64,000 bases of DNA from JAXGMV01 sp040772085. Its GTDB lineage: Bacteria; Chloroflexota; Anaerolineae; Anaerolineales; Anaerolineaceae. Positions 24,531 to 33,257 of the stretch are shown piece after piece. The position numbers and the translations under genes are program-made. The notes beneath the pieces are model-generated. The model was given only the letters and a program-made list of their open reading frames with translations, had not been told where the DNA came from and ran no database searches. Where the stretch lies: assembly GCA_040772085.1 (NCBI GenBank), contig JAXGYU010000001.1, forward strand, positions 682,001-746,000, given 5' to 3'. Each line of letters begins with the position of its first letter. The stretch's first letter is position 1.

Positions 24531-26828
24531 ATGGATTTGTTTGGACTTGCCCGTCACGGTTTAAATGCCTTTGAACAAATCTCCATCGTGGGTGTAGTCG
24601 TCACTGCATTCATCAGCTTGCTGTACGCCTGGCTGCTGAGGGGGAACGTCCTTAATAAGGATAAGGGAACCGAAAAAATGCAGGAAGTGTGGAATGCCAT
24701 CAAAATTGGTGCCAACAGTTACCTTGACAGGCAGCTGCGAACCATTTTGCCGGCTATCGCACTGCTGACCGTTGCTCTGTTCCTCAGTGTGTACATCGTG
24801 CCGCCCACACCTGAAGCGGTCAAGGAGTTCCCAGAGAATACGACCATCATCATCGCCATTGGCCGGACTATCTCATTCATTCTCGGTGCGGTCTTCTCCC
24901 TGCTGGTTGGTCAGCTAGGCATGCGCATGGCCATTGAGGCCAATGTGCGCGCCGCTTCAGCTGCCCGACGCAGCCTGAACGAAGCGCTCTCGATCTCCTA
25001 CTATGCCGGCACCATTACTGGTATGCTGACGGACGGTCTGGGCTTGCTGGGCGGTACCGTGATTTTCATCATCTTCGGCACAGCGGCACCGGATGCCCTG
25101 TTAGGCTTCGGTTTCGGCGGTACGCTGATCGCGCTCTTCATGCGTGTAGGCGGCGGCATCTATACTAAAGCCGCGGATGTCGGCGCGGACCTGGTTGGCA
25201 AGGTCGAGCAGGATGTGCCGGAAGATGACCCGCGCAATGCGGCTGTAGTTGCTGACCTTGTTGGCGATAATGTCGGTGATTGCGCCGGCATGGCTGCGGA
25301 CATTTTCGAAAGCTACGAAGTCACGATCGTCTCCGCGCTGATCCTGGGCTTAGCTCTGGTCGCGATTGACCCCGATCAAAGCCTGAAATGGATCGTTTAC
25401 CCGTTGATTATCCGCGCAGTAGGTGTCATCTCATCCATTCTTGGTACTTTCACCGTCCCGATCTGGGAGAAATTCCCTATCAAAGCCTTGCGCGCGCATG
25501 ACGCTGAAGAAGCCATGTTCCGCTCCTATGAAGTCTCCAGTGTCAACACGGTCATCTGGGCTTTCATTCTGGCGATCTACTATGCTCATGAGTGGGAGTT
25601 GGGTTTGCTGACCACGATTGGTGTTGGTCTGGCAGTGGCATTCAACCCGCTGACCTCTTACTTCACCGCGACCAAGAAACCGCCGGTGAAGGAAATCGTC
25701 AAATCAACCAGAACCGGCCCTGCCACCACCATCCTGACCGGCTTATCGGTCGGTATGATTTCGAGCGTCTGGGCGTTAGCCGTAATAGTGCTGTCCTTCC
25801 TGTTCGCGATCATGATTTATGGCGGAAAACCGGATCCTTTGTACGTTTTATATGCCATCGCGATGATCGGCATTGGTATGCTCAGCCATACCGGCAATAA
25901 TGTCGCCATGGACTCCTTTGGCCCGATCTCAGACAATGCCAACGGTATTGGTGAGATGTCCTGGCATGATATTGACAACGAAGAGACGCGGGCAGCCCGC
26001 CAGATCATGGCTGACCTCGACGCGGTCGGTAACACGACCAAAGCGATCACCAAGGGTATCGCGATTGCTTCAGCAGTCATAGCCGCTGTCTCACTTTTCG
26101 CTTCCTATATCACGGATGTTGCCCGGGTTCAGGAACAGTTGGGCGTGCCGGTGATGGAATCGATCCGTGTTTCCAGCACCAACGTATTTATCGGTTTGCT
26201 CCTGGGCGGCGCTCTGCCGTGGTTATTCAGTTCACTGTCCATCCAGGCGGTTGCCCGTGCGGCAGGTCAGATCGTGGTTGAAGTTCGCAAGCAGTTCCGC
26301 ATCCCCGGTATTCTGGAAGGGACCGTGCAGCCCGATTACGCTCGTGTCGTGAATATCTCTACCATGTCTGCCCAGAAAGAACTGATCCCTCTTGCGATCA
26401 TTTCGGTGGTGATCCCATTGCTGGTTGGTCTGGTGTTGCGTGTTGAAGCGCTGGGCGGTTTCCTGGCTGGCGTCATTGTCAGCGGTCAGTTGCTGGCAGT
26501 GTTCATGTCGAACGCAGGCGGCGCCTGGGATAACGCGAAGAAGTCGATTGAAGATGAACCGCGTGATCTGGCTGCCAATACCGGCAAAGGTTCCGAGCGT
26601 CACAAAGCTGGCGTTGTGGGTGACACGGTCGGCGATCCATTGAAGGATACCGCTGGTCCGGCACTGAACCCGATGATCAAAGTCGTCAACATGGTTTCAG
26701 TGCTTGCCGCACCGGTCATTGTCAAGTATGAGAGTCTTGGATTGGTTGGCTGGGCGGTTGTCGTAGGTCTGCTTGTTCTGACCTTGTGGGCGATCCGTGC
26801 CAGTAACAAACCGCTGCCTGACTTCTAA
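24531..26828 (+). CDS. hppA: membrane-bound proton-translocating pyrophosphatase, K+-independent type
   Basis: The 765-residue protein has about 16 membrane segments and the pyrophosphatase signature DVGADLVGKVE (216-226), followed by DDPRNAAVVADLVGDNVGD. The distal acidic loop motif is DTVGDPLKDTAGPALNPM. It couples pyrophosphate hydrolysis to proton export. At the position that separates the two subfamilies the sequence is GNTTKA with Lys504; K+-dependent enzymes have Ala there, so this enzyme should be K+-independent and proton-specific. GGAGCTC precedes the ATG. The gene is monocistronic, with its own promoter and a strong terminator, as expected for an energy-saving pump in an anaerobe. 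Confidence 0.96.
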   Translation: MDLFGLARHGLNAFEQISIVGVVVTAFISLLYAWLLRGNVLNKDKGTEKMQEVWNAIKIGANSYLDRQLRTILPAIALLTVALFLSVYIVPPTPEAVKEFPENTTIIIAIGRTISFILGAVFSLLVGQLGMRMAIEANVRAASAARRSLNEALSISYYAGTITGMLTDGLGLLGGTVIFIIFGTAAPDALLGFGFGGTLIALFMRVGGGIYTKAADVGADLVGKVEQDVPEDDPRNAAVVADLVGDNVGDCAGMAADIFESYEVTIVSALILGLALVAIDPDQSLKWIVYPLIIRAVGVISSILGTFTVPIWEKFPIKALRAHDAEEAMFRSYEVSSVNTVIWAFILAIYYAHEWELGLLTTIGVGLAVAFNPLTSYFTATKKPPVKEIVKSTRTGPATTILTGLSVGMISSVWALAVIVLSFLFAIMIYGGKPDPLYVLYAIAMIGIGMLSHTGNNVAMDSFGPISDNANGIGEMSWHDIDNEETRAARQIMADLDAVGNTTKAITKGIAIASAVIAAVSLFASYITDVARVQEQLGVPVMESIRVSSTNVFIGLLLGGALPWLFSSLSIQAVARAAGQIVVEVRKQFRIPGILEGTVQPDYARVVNISTMSAQKELIPLAIISVVIPLLVGLVLRVEALGGFLAGVIVSGQLLAVFMSNAGGAWDNAKKSIEDEPRDLAANTGKGSERHKAGVVGDTVGDPLKDTAGPALNPMIKVVNMVSVLAAPVIVKYESLGLVGWAVVVGLLVLTLWAIRASNKPLPDF

Positions 26829-26850
26829 ACCCTGATATGAAACACAATAT

Positions 26851-26880
26851 AAGGACACCGCTGAATTCAGCGGTGTCCTT
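26851..26880. terminator. bidirectional terminator between hppA and the pseudouridine synthase
   Basis: A perfect 30-bp palindrome (AAGGACACCGCTG on one side) gives a stem of up to 13 bp. It sits 22 bases after the hppA stop and 3 bases before the end of the convergent gene. The T tract is short on both strands, so it may act mainly as an RNA end stabiliser. Confidence 0.75.
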
Positions 26881-26883
26881 ATG

Positions 26884-27606
26884 CTATTTCTGAAACAGGA
26901 CGTAAATCTTTTTCTGGAACTGACGAGGAAGCGTGGCGCTGATTGTGAGCTGAACCCTACTGACAGGATGCTCGAATGTTAGCGATGAGGCGTGCAGGTA
27001 CAGCCGGTCAATTCCCTGCTGATCGAAATTGTAGCTTTGTGCGAGCTGGGGTGATCGCGCTGTCGCGATCGACTGATAAAGCGAATCACCTAGGATGCTA
27101 TGACCGGCGTGAGCGAGATGCGCACGAATTTGATGCGTATAGCCAGTATGGGGATGAATCTCCAGCAAACCATTGTACACTGAGCGTTTTTGCAGCCTGA
27201 CGGATGTTTTGGCCGGCTTACAGCGGCTGGTGACCAGTGTCCGGTGCCGGCGGTCCGCATCCACTTCCAGCGCTCCATCCAGTGTTATCTCGTCCCAGTC
27301 AGGCGCGCCGCAGCAGATTGCCAGATAATGCTTTTCGACCGTGCGCTCACTGAACGCCAGATTCATCAGGCGGTGTGTTTGTGCGTCCCTGGCGAACAGG
27401 ATCACGCCGCTGGTTTCCTTATCCAGCCTATGCAGAGCGTAAATGGAGGGGAAGGCAGCTTTCATCATGTCCACCAGATTGGGCAAGGTTTTTTGATAGC
27501 CATCAGGGATTGAAAGCAGCCCATGTGGTTTGTTCACCGCAATCAGGAACTCATCCTCGTAGCAGATGAGGTTTTTTACATTGATTTCATCGGATGGATC
27601 AGTCAT
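26884..27606 (-). CDS. RluA-family pseudouridine synthase
   Basis: The 240-residue protein contains the catalytic motif IYALHRLDKETSGVILFA with the essential Asp, GLLSIPD upstream, KHYLAIC, and the late motif GYTHQIRAHLAHAGHSILGD. These are the three conserved blocks of the RluA family. It turns specific uridines of rRNA or tRNA into pseudouridine. It lacks the N-terminal S4 domain of RluC/RluD, so it is closer to RluA/TruC-like short forms. The ATG overlaps the stop of the DmpA-type peptidase gene by 8 bases. Confidence 0.9.
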   Translation of the reverse strand: MTDPSDEINVKNLICYEDEFLIAVNKPHGLLSIPDGYQKTLPNLVDMMKAAFPSIYALHRLDKETSGVILFARDAQTHRLMNLAFSERTVEKHYLAICCGAPDWDEITLDGALEVDADRRHRTLVTSRCKPAKTSVRLQKRSVYNGLLEIHPHTGYTHQIRAHLAHAGHSILGDSLYQSIATARSPQLAQSYNFDQQGIDRLYLHASSLTFEHPVSRVQLTISATLPRQFQKKIYVLFQK

Positions 27607-28600
27607 GCAAATAATCTGTAGCGGCAGGCAAACCAGGCAGTGATTGCGCGTTCATGACCGCGTTGCGTATGGCGATGGCAGTGACCTCAGCCGCGTAAGC
27701 GCCAACCAGGTTGACGTCAGCGCGGACCTTGTTCGTGCCGAGCGCGAACATCGTGTCACCATCCATCATCATGTTGGCAGGTCGGATGGCTTTCGCCAGT
27801 CCATTCTGTGCCATCTGCGCCACTTTGTTGGCGGATTCCTTACTCAGGACCGCGTTCGTCGCAACCACGCCGATCACTGTGTGCTGACCGGCCATATACT
27901 TCAGGATCTGCCTGCCGGCGAATGAGCGCATGACCTCGAGCGTGTCGGCAAATTTGCCCTGACCGCCGATGTTAATCAAACCGAAGCGGGTGGGGCGCAA
28001 TCCGGCGATGATTTCGCCCTTGCTATCCAGAATATCGCCGATGGCATTGACCGCGATGCAGGTTGAGACGAGTACACCGCCGCCGGCGTCCATGGTTGCC
28101 ATACCCAGACCGGATTTCATCGCACCGCCCATGCCGAGCAGTTTGCCAACGCTGGCGCCCATGCCGGCGCCGATATTGCCCTGCCTGGCTTCATCAGGGG
28201 ACGCGTTCAGACAGGCTTGATAGCCCATGGTTTTGTCAGGACGGACTGACTTATCACCGACCGCCAGGTCGAAGAGGATGGCGCCGGGGACGATCGGGAC
28301 GACACCTACTCCGGTGTCAAAGCCGATTTTATTTTCCTCGAGATACTGCATGATGCCCGCGCCCGCGTCCAGCCCGAAGGCGGAGCCGCCTGCCAGAAAG
28401 ATGGCGTTGACATGGCTGATGGAGTGCATCGGCCGCAGCAGATCGGTTTCACGGGTGCCTGGCGCGCCGCCGCGCTGGTCCACTCCGCCGGTCGTTTTAT
28501 CAGGGCAGAGGATAACCGTGCAGCCAGTCAGCCCGGTTTCATCTTGAGCGTGACCGATCTTGATGCCAGGAATGTCAGTTAATGATTGTTTGAGAGTCAT
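27599..28600 (-). CDS. P1/DmpA family aminopeptidase (peptidase family S58)
   Basis: From the ATG at 28600 the protein has 333 residues and starts SLTDIPGIKIGHAQDETG, the usual opening of this family. FLAGGSAFGLDAGAGIMQYL and the later VIGVVATNAVLSKESANKVA match the region around the self-cleavage site that frees the nucleophile (Thr in ATNA). DmpA-type enzymes act on N-terminal D- or L-residues of peptides and amides. An upstream in-frame Met at 28741 would overlap the preceding zinc-ribbon gene and lacks homology. No Shine-Dalgarno is seen, so coupling with the upstream gene (stop 10 nt earlier) is likely. Confidence 0.88.
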   Translation of the reverse strand: MTLKQSLTDIPGIKIGHAQDETGLTGCTVILCPDKTTGGVDQRGGAPGTRETDLLRPMHSISHVNAIFLAGGSAFGLDAGAGIMQYLEENKIGFDTGVGVVPIVPGAILFDLAVGDKSVRPDKTMGYQACLNASPDEARQGNIGAGMGASVGKLLGMGGAMKSGLGMATMDAGGGVLVSTCIAVNAIGDILDSKGEIIAGLRPTRFGLINIGGQGKFADTLEVMRSFAGRQILKYMAGQHTVIGVVATNAVLSKESANKVAQMAQNGLAKAIRPANMMMDGDTMFALGTNKVRADVNLVGAYAAEVTAIAIRNAVMNAQSLPGLPAATDYLHD

Positions 28601-28610
28601 TGAGCTGGGG

Positions 28611-29201
28611 TTAGGGTGTTGTCGCCCGGCCGCAATTCGGACAGGTTTTGAGTGTCCGCTCGTAGACAAACCCGCAGTGAGCACATGGAATAGGCTGCTC
28701 GCTGCCGAGCGGGGCGCCGCAGGCGACGCAGGAGGGGTCACCCACTTGATTGGGCGTATTGCAGAACGAACAAACCACGCGCCGTAATCTTAGGGTCAGA
28801 CGCTGACCGGCATTATGTGAGCGCGCAAAGGTTTCTATGACCGACCAGACATCCTCGCTCAACTGGATAGACTCAAAGTCTTGGGCGATGTCATCGAGAT
28901 TGCTCAGCAAGGTAAAAGGGTTGCGCAAGGCAGAGAACGCGGCTCTGCCAAGGCTGGCGGCAATGCCAAACCAGGTTTGCTGACCAACTTTGACCATCAC
29001 GCCGTCTTCAACTTTGAGCAGGTGTACCGTCATGGCAGTTTGTCCGCCTGAGCGCTGCATGCGTGAGGTAGCGATCTGGACGATGACATCATCCTGATTC
29101 GCCATGGCCTGAACCTGAAAATTGCCGCGATTGAAATGCCCCACCAACGCGGACGCGAAGTCCGCCGGGGCCAGCTCACCGTAGAAAGTTTTGTGTTCCA
29201 C
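28611..29201 (-). CDS. conserved hypothetical protein with C-terminal double zinc ribbon
   Basis: About 196 residues. The first 140 form an alpha/beta region rich in hydrophobic strands that I do not recognise. The last 55 carry two Cys4 knuckle pairs (CSFCNT...CVACGA and CAHCGF...CPNCGR), a double zinc ribbon. I place the start at GTG 29201 because a TATAAT box on the minus strand ends 6 nt upstream with no Shine-Dalgarno, which fits a leaderless start; a Met at 29237 would lie upstream of that promoter. It is followed by the DmpA-type peptidase and a pseudouridine synthase. Confidence 0.7.
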   Translation of the reverse strand: MEHKTFYGELAPADFASALVGHFNRGNFQVQAMANQDDVIVQIATSRMQRSGGQTAMTVHLLKVEDGVMVKVGQQTWFGIAASLGRAAFSALRNPFTLLSNLDDIAQDFESIQLSEDVWSVIETFARSHNAGQRLTLRLRRVVCSFCNTPNQVGDPSCVACGAPLGSEQPIPCAHCGFVYERTLKTCPNCGRATTP

Positions 29202-29207
29202 AGTTGC

Positions 29208-29215
29208 ATTATAAT
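29208..29215. promoter_or_regulatory. symmetric -10 box shared by divergent genes
   Basis: ATTATAAT reads TATAAT on both strands (minus 29213-29208, plus 29210-29215). It separates the zinc-ribbon gene (GTG 29201, leaderless) from the SH3 protein gene (ATG 29237). Confidence 0.55.
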
Positions 29216-29236
29216 CAGAAACTGAAACTTGGAGCA

Positions 29237-29860
29237 ATGATGCGCAAGAGAAGCATAAAAATAGCGGCAGCCGTGATCTGCCTGGTTTACCTCATCACCA
29301 GCATTTCCTCAACCGGATATACAGAATCAATGCCTCAGATGCTGACGCAAATGCTGCCGACCGTCACCGGCACGGTACGAGGTCCCTTTGTGACTGTGAA
29401 AATGGATGGTGAGGAGATCATCAACGTCCGCTCCGGTCCCGGTACTTTCTACGAGAAAGTTGGGGTACTGGTACTGGGTCAGGAGATGCCGGCAATTGGC
29501 GTTTCAGGCGGTGGAGACTGGATCCTGATCGATTATCCAGGCGTGCCGACTGGTCAGGCATGGGTTTATCAGCCGTTTGTCCTGCTCAGCGTTGGCGCGA
29601 ACCTGCCGATTGTCGAGCCGCCGCCGACACCCACGCCCATGCTGACCTCAACCATCGACCCGACGCTCGCGGCGCAATATGTCGTAACCGTCATGCCCAC
29701 ACGCTTACCCACCTTCACGGCACCGCCGCCGCTCAGCATTCCAACCTACACCACAGTCGACTGGCGCAGTTCCAGCGGGGTACCGATGGGGCTGGTTATT
29801 ATTGTCCTGTTCGCGATCGGCGCCTTCATCGGTCTGTTCACCATCGCCCAGGGCAAGTAA
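29237..29860 (+). CDS. membrane-anchored bacterial SH3-domain protein
   Basis: About 207 residues. A signal anchor (about 6-26) is followed by an SH3b domain with INVRSGPGTFYEKVGVLVLG and GDWILIDYPG (about 60-115), then a Pro/Thr-rich linker (PPPTPTPMLTSTIDPT), and a second hydrophobic helix at the C-terminus (GLVIIVLFAIGAFIGLFTIA). Such domains often bind cell-wall peptides. Two ATG codons in a row follow TTGGAGCA; the second (29240) is equally possible. No enzyme domain is present, so it may tether or sense the envelope. Its 3' end abuts the convergent esterase gene. Confidence 0.82.
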   Translation: MMRKRSIKIAAAVICLVYLITSISSTGYTESMPQMLTQMLPTVTGTVRGPFVTVKMDGEEIINVRSGPGTFYEKVGVLVLGQEMPAIGVSGGGDWILIDYPGVPTGQAWVYQPFVLLSVGANLPIVEPPPTPTPMLTSTIDPTLAAQYVVTVMPTRLPTFTAPPPLSIPTYTTVDWRSSSGVPMGLVIIVLFAIGAFIGLFTIAQGK

Positions 29861-30463
29861 TCAGCCATTCAGGTAGGCGGCGATATCCTTGAGGCAGGTC
29901 AAGCTGATCTTATGCTTGCCATCACCCTCACAATAATTTACATCAACGCCCAGACTAATCAGTAAGTCACGCGCTTTACGCGCTTCCATGACCGGCACAA
30001 TATCATCATGGATTCCATGTGAGATATAGACCCTGGCAGCGGTAAGTTTGTCCGCATCTATTTTCGCTTCCAGACCAATGGGCATGAAGCCTGAAAGCGC
30101 GATGATGGATGGGTAGGACTCCGGGTACATTGCGAGCAGGGTGTACGCCAATGCGCCGCCCTGGCTGAAGCCGATCAGGACAATTTCCTTGACCTCTGGC
30201 AGCAGTGTGAGTTGTGCCTGAATTTCCTGATGCAGCCGTATTGCCGGTTCGCGATACGCCTTCCAGCTATATTTATTTTCGACATTCGGGTCAGCCCAGG
30301 TGAACTGATCTTCGCCGACTGGGTAGTAGCCTTGCGGCGAGAGCAACGTGCTGTTTTTGCCCAGCGGTCTGGCAAAGATATCCATCGAGCGATCGTTGCC
30401 AAGATATCCGTGAAGCAGGATGATCGCTCTGGCTGATGTTTCGTTTTTCGATAAAATGCGCAT
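29861..30463 (-). CDS. carboxylesterase of the alpha/beta-hydrolase fold (YpfH/phospholipase-carboxylesterase type)
   Basis: About 200 residues from the ATG at 30463. The oxyanion region is AIILLHGYLGNDRSM, the nucleophile elbow is IVLIGFSQGGALAYTLLAMY with Ser in GFSQG, the acid is in SHGIHDDIVP, and the His is in GDGKHKIS. This order matches small carboxylesterases. The natural substrate is unknown. In-frame Met codons upstream would overlap the patatin gene. A TGATAATAT element ends 8 nt before this ATG, so the mRNA may be leaderless, although read-through from the patatin gene is also possible. Confidence 0.85.
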   Translation of the reverse strand: MRILSKNETSARAIILLHGYLGNDRSMDIFARPLGKNSTLLSPQGYYPVGEDQFTWADPNVENKYSWKAYREPAIRLHQEIQAQLTLLPEVKEIVLIGFSQGGALAYTLLAMYPESYPSIIALSGFMPIGLEAKIDADKLTAARVYISHGIHDDIVPVMEARKARDLLISLGVDVNYCEGDGKHKISLTCLKDIAAYLNG

Positions 30464-30485
30464 AGACATATATATTATCAGACTG

Positions 30486-31445
30486 TCAGTCGGAAACATG
30501 CTGGCCGGGCGCGGCGTCAGTGTCAATGTGAGTGTCATCCAGCACGTTCTTGGGTGTGTCAAGCGGCTTCATGATCCGTTCAACGCGTTTCTGAAAACCG
30601 AAGAGCGTCCGGATAGCTTTTTGATTTGCCTCAACAACCTCAATCCCTGCCTTGAGTAAAATGTCAACAGGACCGATATCGAGGATACCATATTGACCGA
30701 CATCAGGACGCAGGATCAGGTCCGGCTGTTCAAGCTTCATACGTGCTTCAGAGAGCATGCGGTTCGTAATTTCAAAAGATTTTACAAAAGAATTCATGGC
30801 CTGACTGATGCGCAAGCGTGAGAAGCGCTCGAATACTTTGCCGGTAATGCCGTCCGGCGTTGGCAGCCGCTGGTCGGGCAATGTTGCCCACTCGCCTGGC
30901 TCCGGATGCAGACAAACGGCGACGACCGGCATACCTGGCGCCAGCCAGCGGGCGACCTTGACCGGCACCGGGTCAAGCACGCCGCCATCGACGAAGGTGA
31001 TGTCACTGATCATCTGCGGCGGGAAGATGCCAGGTATGGCGATAGTGGCGAGCGCGGCATCCTTCACCAAACCGGTATTCAGCACATATTCCTGACCGGT
31101 AGTGAGATCAACCGCGGTACAGGCGAATGGAATTTTCAATTCGCTAAATTTGATTTCGCCAATGTATTTAAGCAGCAAGTCTGAGACGCTTGAGAGACCG
31201 AGCAGCGAAGGCGGCTCCGAGACATTCCAGGCATAGAGCGTTTTGGGATCCAGGCTATGGACGATCTCCTCTACTTCATCTATGGATAGCCCGCTGGCAT
31301 AGACCGCGCCGACCAGACCGCCGATGCTTGTGCCGGCAATTGCCGCGATTTTGTATCCCTGTGCTTCCAGAGCGCGAATCACACCAATATGTGAGATCCC
31401 TTTAAATCCACCGCCGCCTAACGCTAATGCTATCTCTTTCATCAT
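30486..31445 (-). CDS. patatin-like phospholipase/acyl hydrolase
   Basis: The 319-residue protein carries the patatin motifs: oxyanion loop LALGGGGFKGISHIGVIRAL, nucleophile elbow AGTSIGGLVGAVYASG with the active Ser, and the catalytic Asp in VDGGVLDPVPV. It resembles RssA/YlbK-type bacterial patatins, which hydrolyse acyl chains from membrane lipids. GAGGTC lies before the ATG pair at 31445/31442. It is divergent from an MFS transporter and followed by an esterase gene, possibly a small lipid-processing pair. Confidence 0.9.
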   Translation of the reverse strand: MMKEIALALGGGGFKGISHIGVIRALEAQGYKIAAIAGTSIGGLVGAVYASGLSIDEVEEIVHSLDPKTLYAWNVSEPPSLLGLSSVSDLLLKYIGEIKFSELKIPFACTAVDLTTGQEYVLNTGLVKDAALATIAIPGIFPPQMISDITFVDGGVLDPVPVKVARWLAPGMPVVAVCLHPEPGEWATLPDQRLPTPDGITGKVFERFSRLRISQAMNSFVKSFEITNRMLSEARMKLEQPDLILRPDVGQYGILDIGPVDILLKAGIEVVEANQKAIRTLFGFQKRVERIMKPLDTPKNVLDDTHIDTDAAPGQHVSD

Positions 31446-31478
31446 GACCTCGCCTGAGACAACAATTTTCTGTTCATT

Positions 31479-31484
31479 TATAAT
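31479..31484 (+). promoter_or_regulatory. -10 box for the 31.5-39.8 kb gene run
   Basis: TATAAT with a weak TGAGAC 18 bp upstream. It lies 33 nt before the TTG start of the MFS gene. Confidence 0.4.
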
Positions 31485-31517
31485 ACTCTATTAGAGACTT
31501 ATGGCAGGTGTATCTGA

Positions 31518-32780
31518 TTGAAAAAGATTGCGTCGCAACCCGTAGCACCTGAATATAAGCACAATTTTTTCATGTTCGCCCTTGACAATCTGGGGGTCGG
31601 CATTGTCAACGGCAGCATCATCTCGTTTCTGGTCGTTTACGCCACACGTCTGGGAGCAACCTCGGTTCAGGTTGGTTTAATCAACGCCGTGCCGGCACTC
31701 GTCAGCCTGATTGTTGCCTTGCCTGCCGGGGTCTGGCTTGCCCGACAGCCTGTCAAAAAAGTCGTTGTCAATACAGCACTGCTGTTCCGGACACAATATC
31801 TTCTGCTTGCCATCATCCCCTTTATCAAAGGCGATCTGGCGCAGATTTATGCCATTATCGCCGCAATTTTTATCACAGCCCTGCCTGGCACCATCCTGAA
31901 TATCAGCTTCAATGCCTTTTTCGCGGACGCGGTGCCAATAACATACCGGGCTTATGTCGCCAGTAATCGCATGGCTTCATTTTCCGTCGCCAATGTGACC
32001 TGTACCCTGCTCTGCGGTTTCATCCTCAATAGCCTGCCGATGCCGATTGGCTATCAGGTTGTATTTCTGATCGGCTTCCTCGGTGCGGTGCTCAGTACTT
32101 ACGCACTATGGCAGATCAAGCATGAACAGCAAATCAGTGATGAGGCCAGGGCATATGGCAACCTCGAGCCAGTCCCGGCACTGGCGAGGGAAAAAACACC
32201 GAAGCTCTTTTCCGGCAAAGACATCCTGCATCTTGAGATTCTGAAGGGCGACTTTTCAAAATATCTTGCCTTCATGTTCCTGTTTCACCTATTTATCTTT
32301 ATTCCAGCGCCATTGTTCCCAATCTATACCGTCCGGCAGTTGGGTTTGTCAGACCTGATCATCAGCGTCGGTTACGCGACTTTCTATATCGCGGTATTGT
32401 TCGGCTCCCGCTATATGACATCCCTGGCAGCAAGGCATGGGACAAAAATTGTCATGGGCATTGGCGCGGCACTCACCTGCACTTACCCGTTATTTCTCAT
32501 CACGGGACAGGGCGCTTATTCGCTCATGGCGGCGTCGATATTTGGTGGCATTGCCTGGGCGTTTGCCGGCGGAATGATGTACAACTACATTCTGGAAAAA
32601 ATGCCGGAAGGTGACAAAGCCGCTCATCTCTCCTGGTACAACATCATCTTTAATCTGGCTCTCCTGGTTGCCTTGCTTGGCGGCGGTATTCTGGGAAATG
32701 CGCTCGGGTTGTTTATCGCCATCCTGATTTTTGGGATTGGCAGGGCAATCGCCGGTTTCCTGATCTGGCGCTGGGGTTAG
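31518..32780 (+). CDS. MFS transporter
   Basis: The 420-residue protein has 12 predicted membrane helices. The first helix block HNFFMFALDNLGVGIVNGSI and the loop ATRLGATSVQVGLINAVPAL resemble major facilitator proteins of the drug or sugar exporter type; a short soluble loop lies between helices 6 and 7 (around residues 200-240). The substrate cannot be told from sequence. The start is a TTG with AGGTG 9 nt upstream; no ATG start in frame gives the first helix. It heads a run of ten + strand genes. Confidence 0.85.
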   Translation: MKKIASQPVAPEYKHNFFMFALDNLGVGIVNGSIISFLVVYATRLGATSVQVGLINAVPALVSLIVALPAGVWLARQPVKKVVVNTALLFRTQYLLLAIIPFIKGDLAQIYAIIAAIFITALPGTILNISFNAFFADAVPITYRAYVASNRMASFSVANVTCTLLCGFILNSLPMPIGYQVVFLIGFLGAVLSTYALWQIKHEQQISDEARAYGNLEPVPALAREKTPKLFSGKDILHLEILKGDFSKYLAFMFLFHLFIFIPAPLFPIYTVRQLGLSDLIISVGYATFYIAVLFGSRYMTSLAARHGTKIVMGIGAALTCTYPLFLITGQGAYSLMAASIFGGIAWAFAGGMMYNYILEKMPEGDKAAHLSWYNIIFNLALLVALLGGGILGNALGLFIAILIFGIGRAIAGFLIWRWG

Positions 32781-32783
32781 CTG

Positions 32784-32792
32784 TGTTAAAAT
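32784..32792 (+). promoter_or_regulatory. extended -10 just before smpB
   Basis: TGTTAAAAT ends 6 nt before the smpB ATG at 32799 and no Shine-Dalgarno is present in the gap. This suggests a separate leaderless smpB transcript in addition to read-through from the MFS gene. Confidence 0.5.
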
Positions 32793-32798
32793 CAGCGC

Positions 32799-33257
32799 AT
32801 GGGAATTAAAGTCGTTGCCAGGAACCGGAAAGCCCGGTTCAATTACTTTATAATCGAGACGCTCGAGGCTGGTATTTCTCTCGTTGGCAGCGAGATCAAA
32901 TCGATCCGGAACAGCGCCATCAGCATTGAGGAAGCGTATATCCGGACGGACGGAAAACAAGCCTTTCTGGTAAACGCGCATATCGCGCCGTATATAGAAG
33001 CGAACCGGTTTAACCATGAACCGACGCGTGAGCGGCGTTTGCTGTTGCATAAAAAAGAAATCCTGATGATGTACAACGAGATCAAGCAGAAGGGCATGAC
33101 CATTGTTCCGTTGCAGGTGTATCTCAAGGACGGGCTGGCGAAGCTTGAAATCGGGATAGCCAAGGGCAAGAAGCTCTACGACAAGCGCGAAGATATCGCC
33201 AAACGCGACGAGGAACGTGAGCGCGCCCGCGACAGGAGAAGAAGCGAGCGCCGATGA
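32799..33257 (+). CDS. smpB: SsrA-binding protein SmpB
   Basis: The 152-residue protein starts MGIKVVARNRKARFNYFI and contains ETLEAGISLVGSEIKSIRNS, NAHIAPY and KGMTIVPLQVYLKDGLAKLE, the conserved SmpB core. The basic tail KLYDKREDIAKRDEERERAR mimics an mRNA/decoding helix in the ribosome. With tmRNA it rescues stalled ribosomes. The tmRNA gene is not in this window. Its end overlaps the next gene by 4 bases. Confidence 0.97.
   Translation: MGIKVVARNRKARFNYFIIETLEAGISLVGSEIKSIRNSAISIEEAYIRTDGKQAFLVNAHIAPYIEANRFNHEPTRERRLLLHKKEILMMYNEIKQKGMTIVPLQVYLKDGLAKLEIGIAKGKKLYDKREDIAKRDEERERARDRRRSERR

Noticed and set aside
31486..31496. CTCTATTAGAG small inverted repeat before the MFS gene
   Set aside because: Only 5 bp per arm in an AT-rich promoter, expected by chance.
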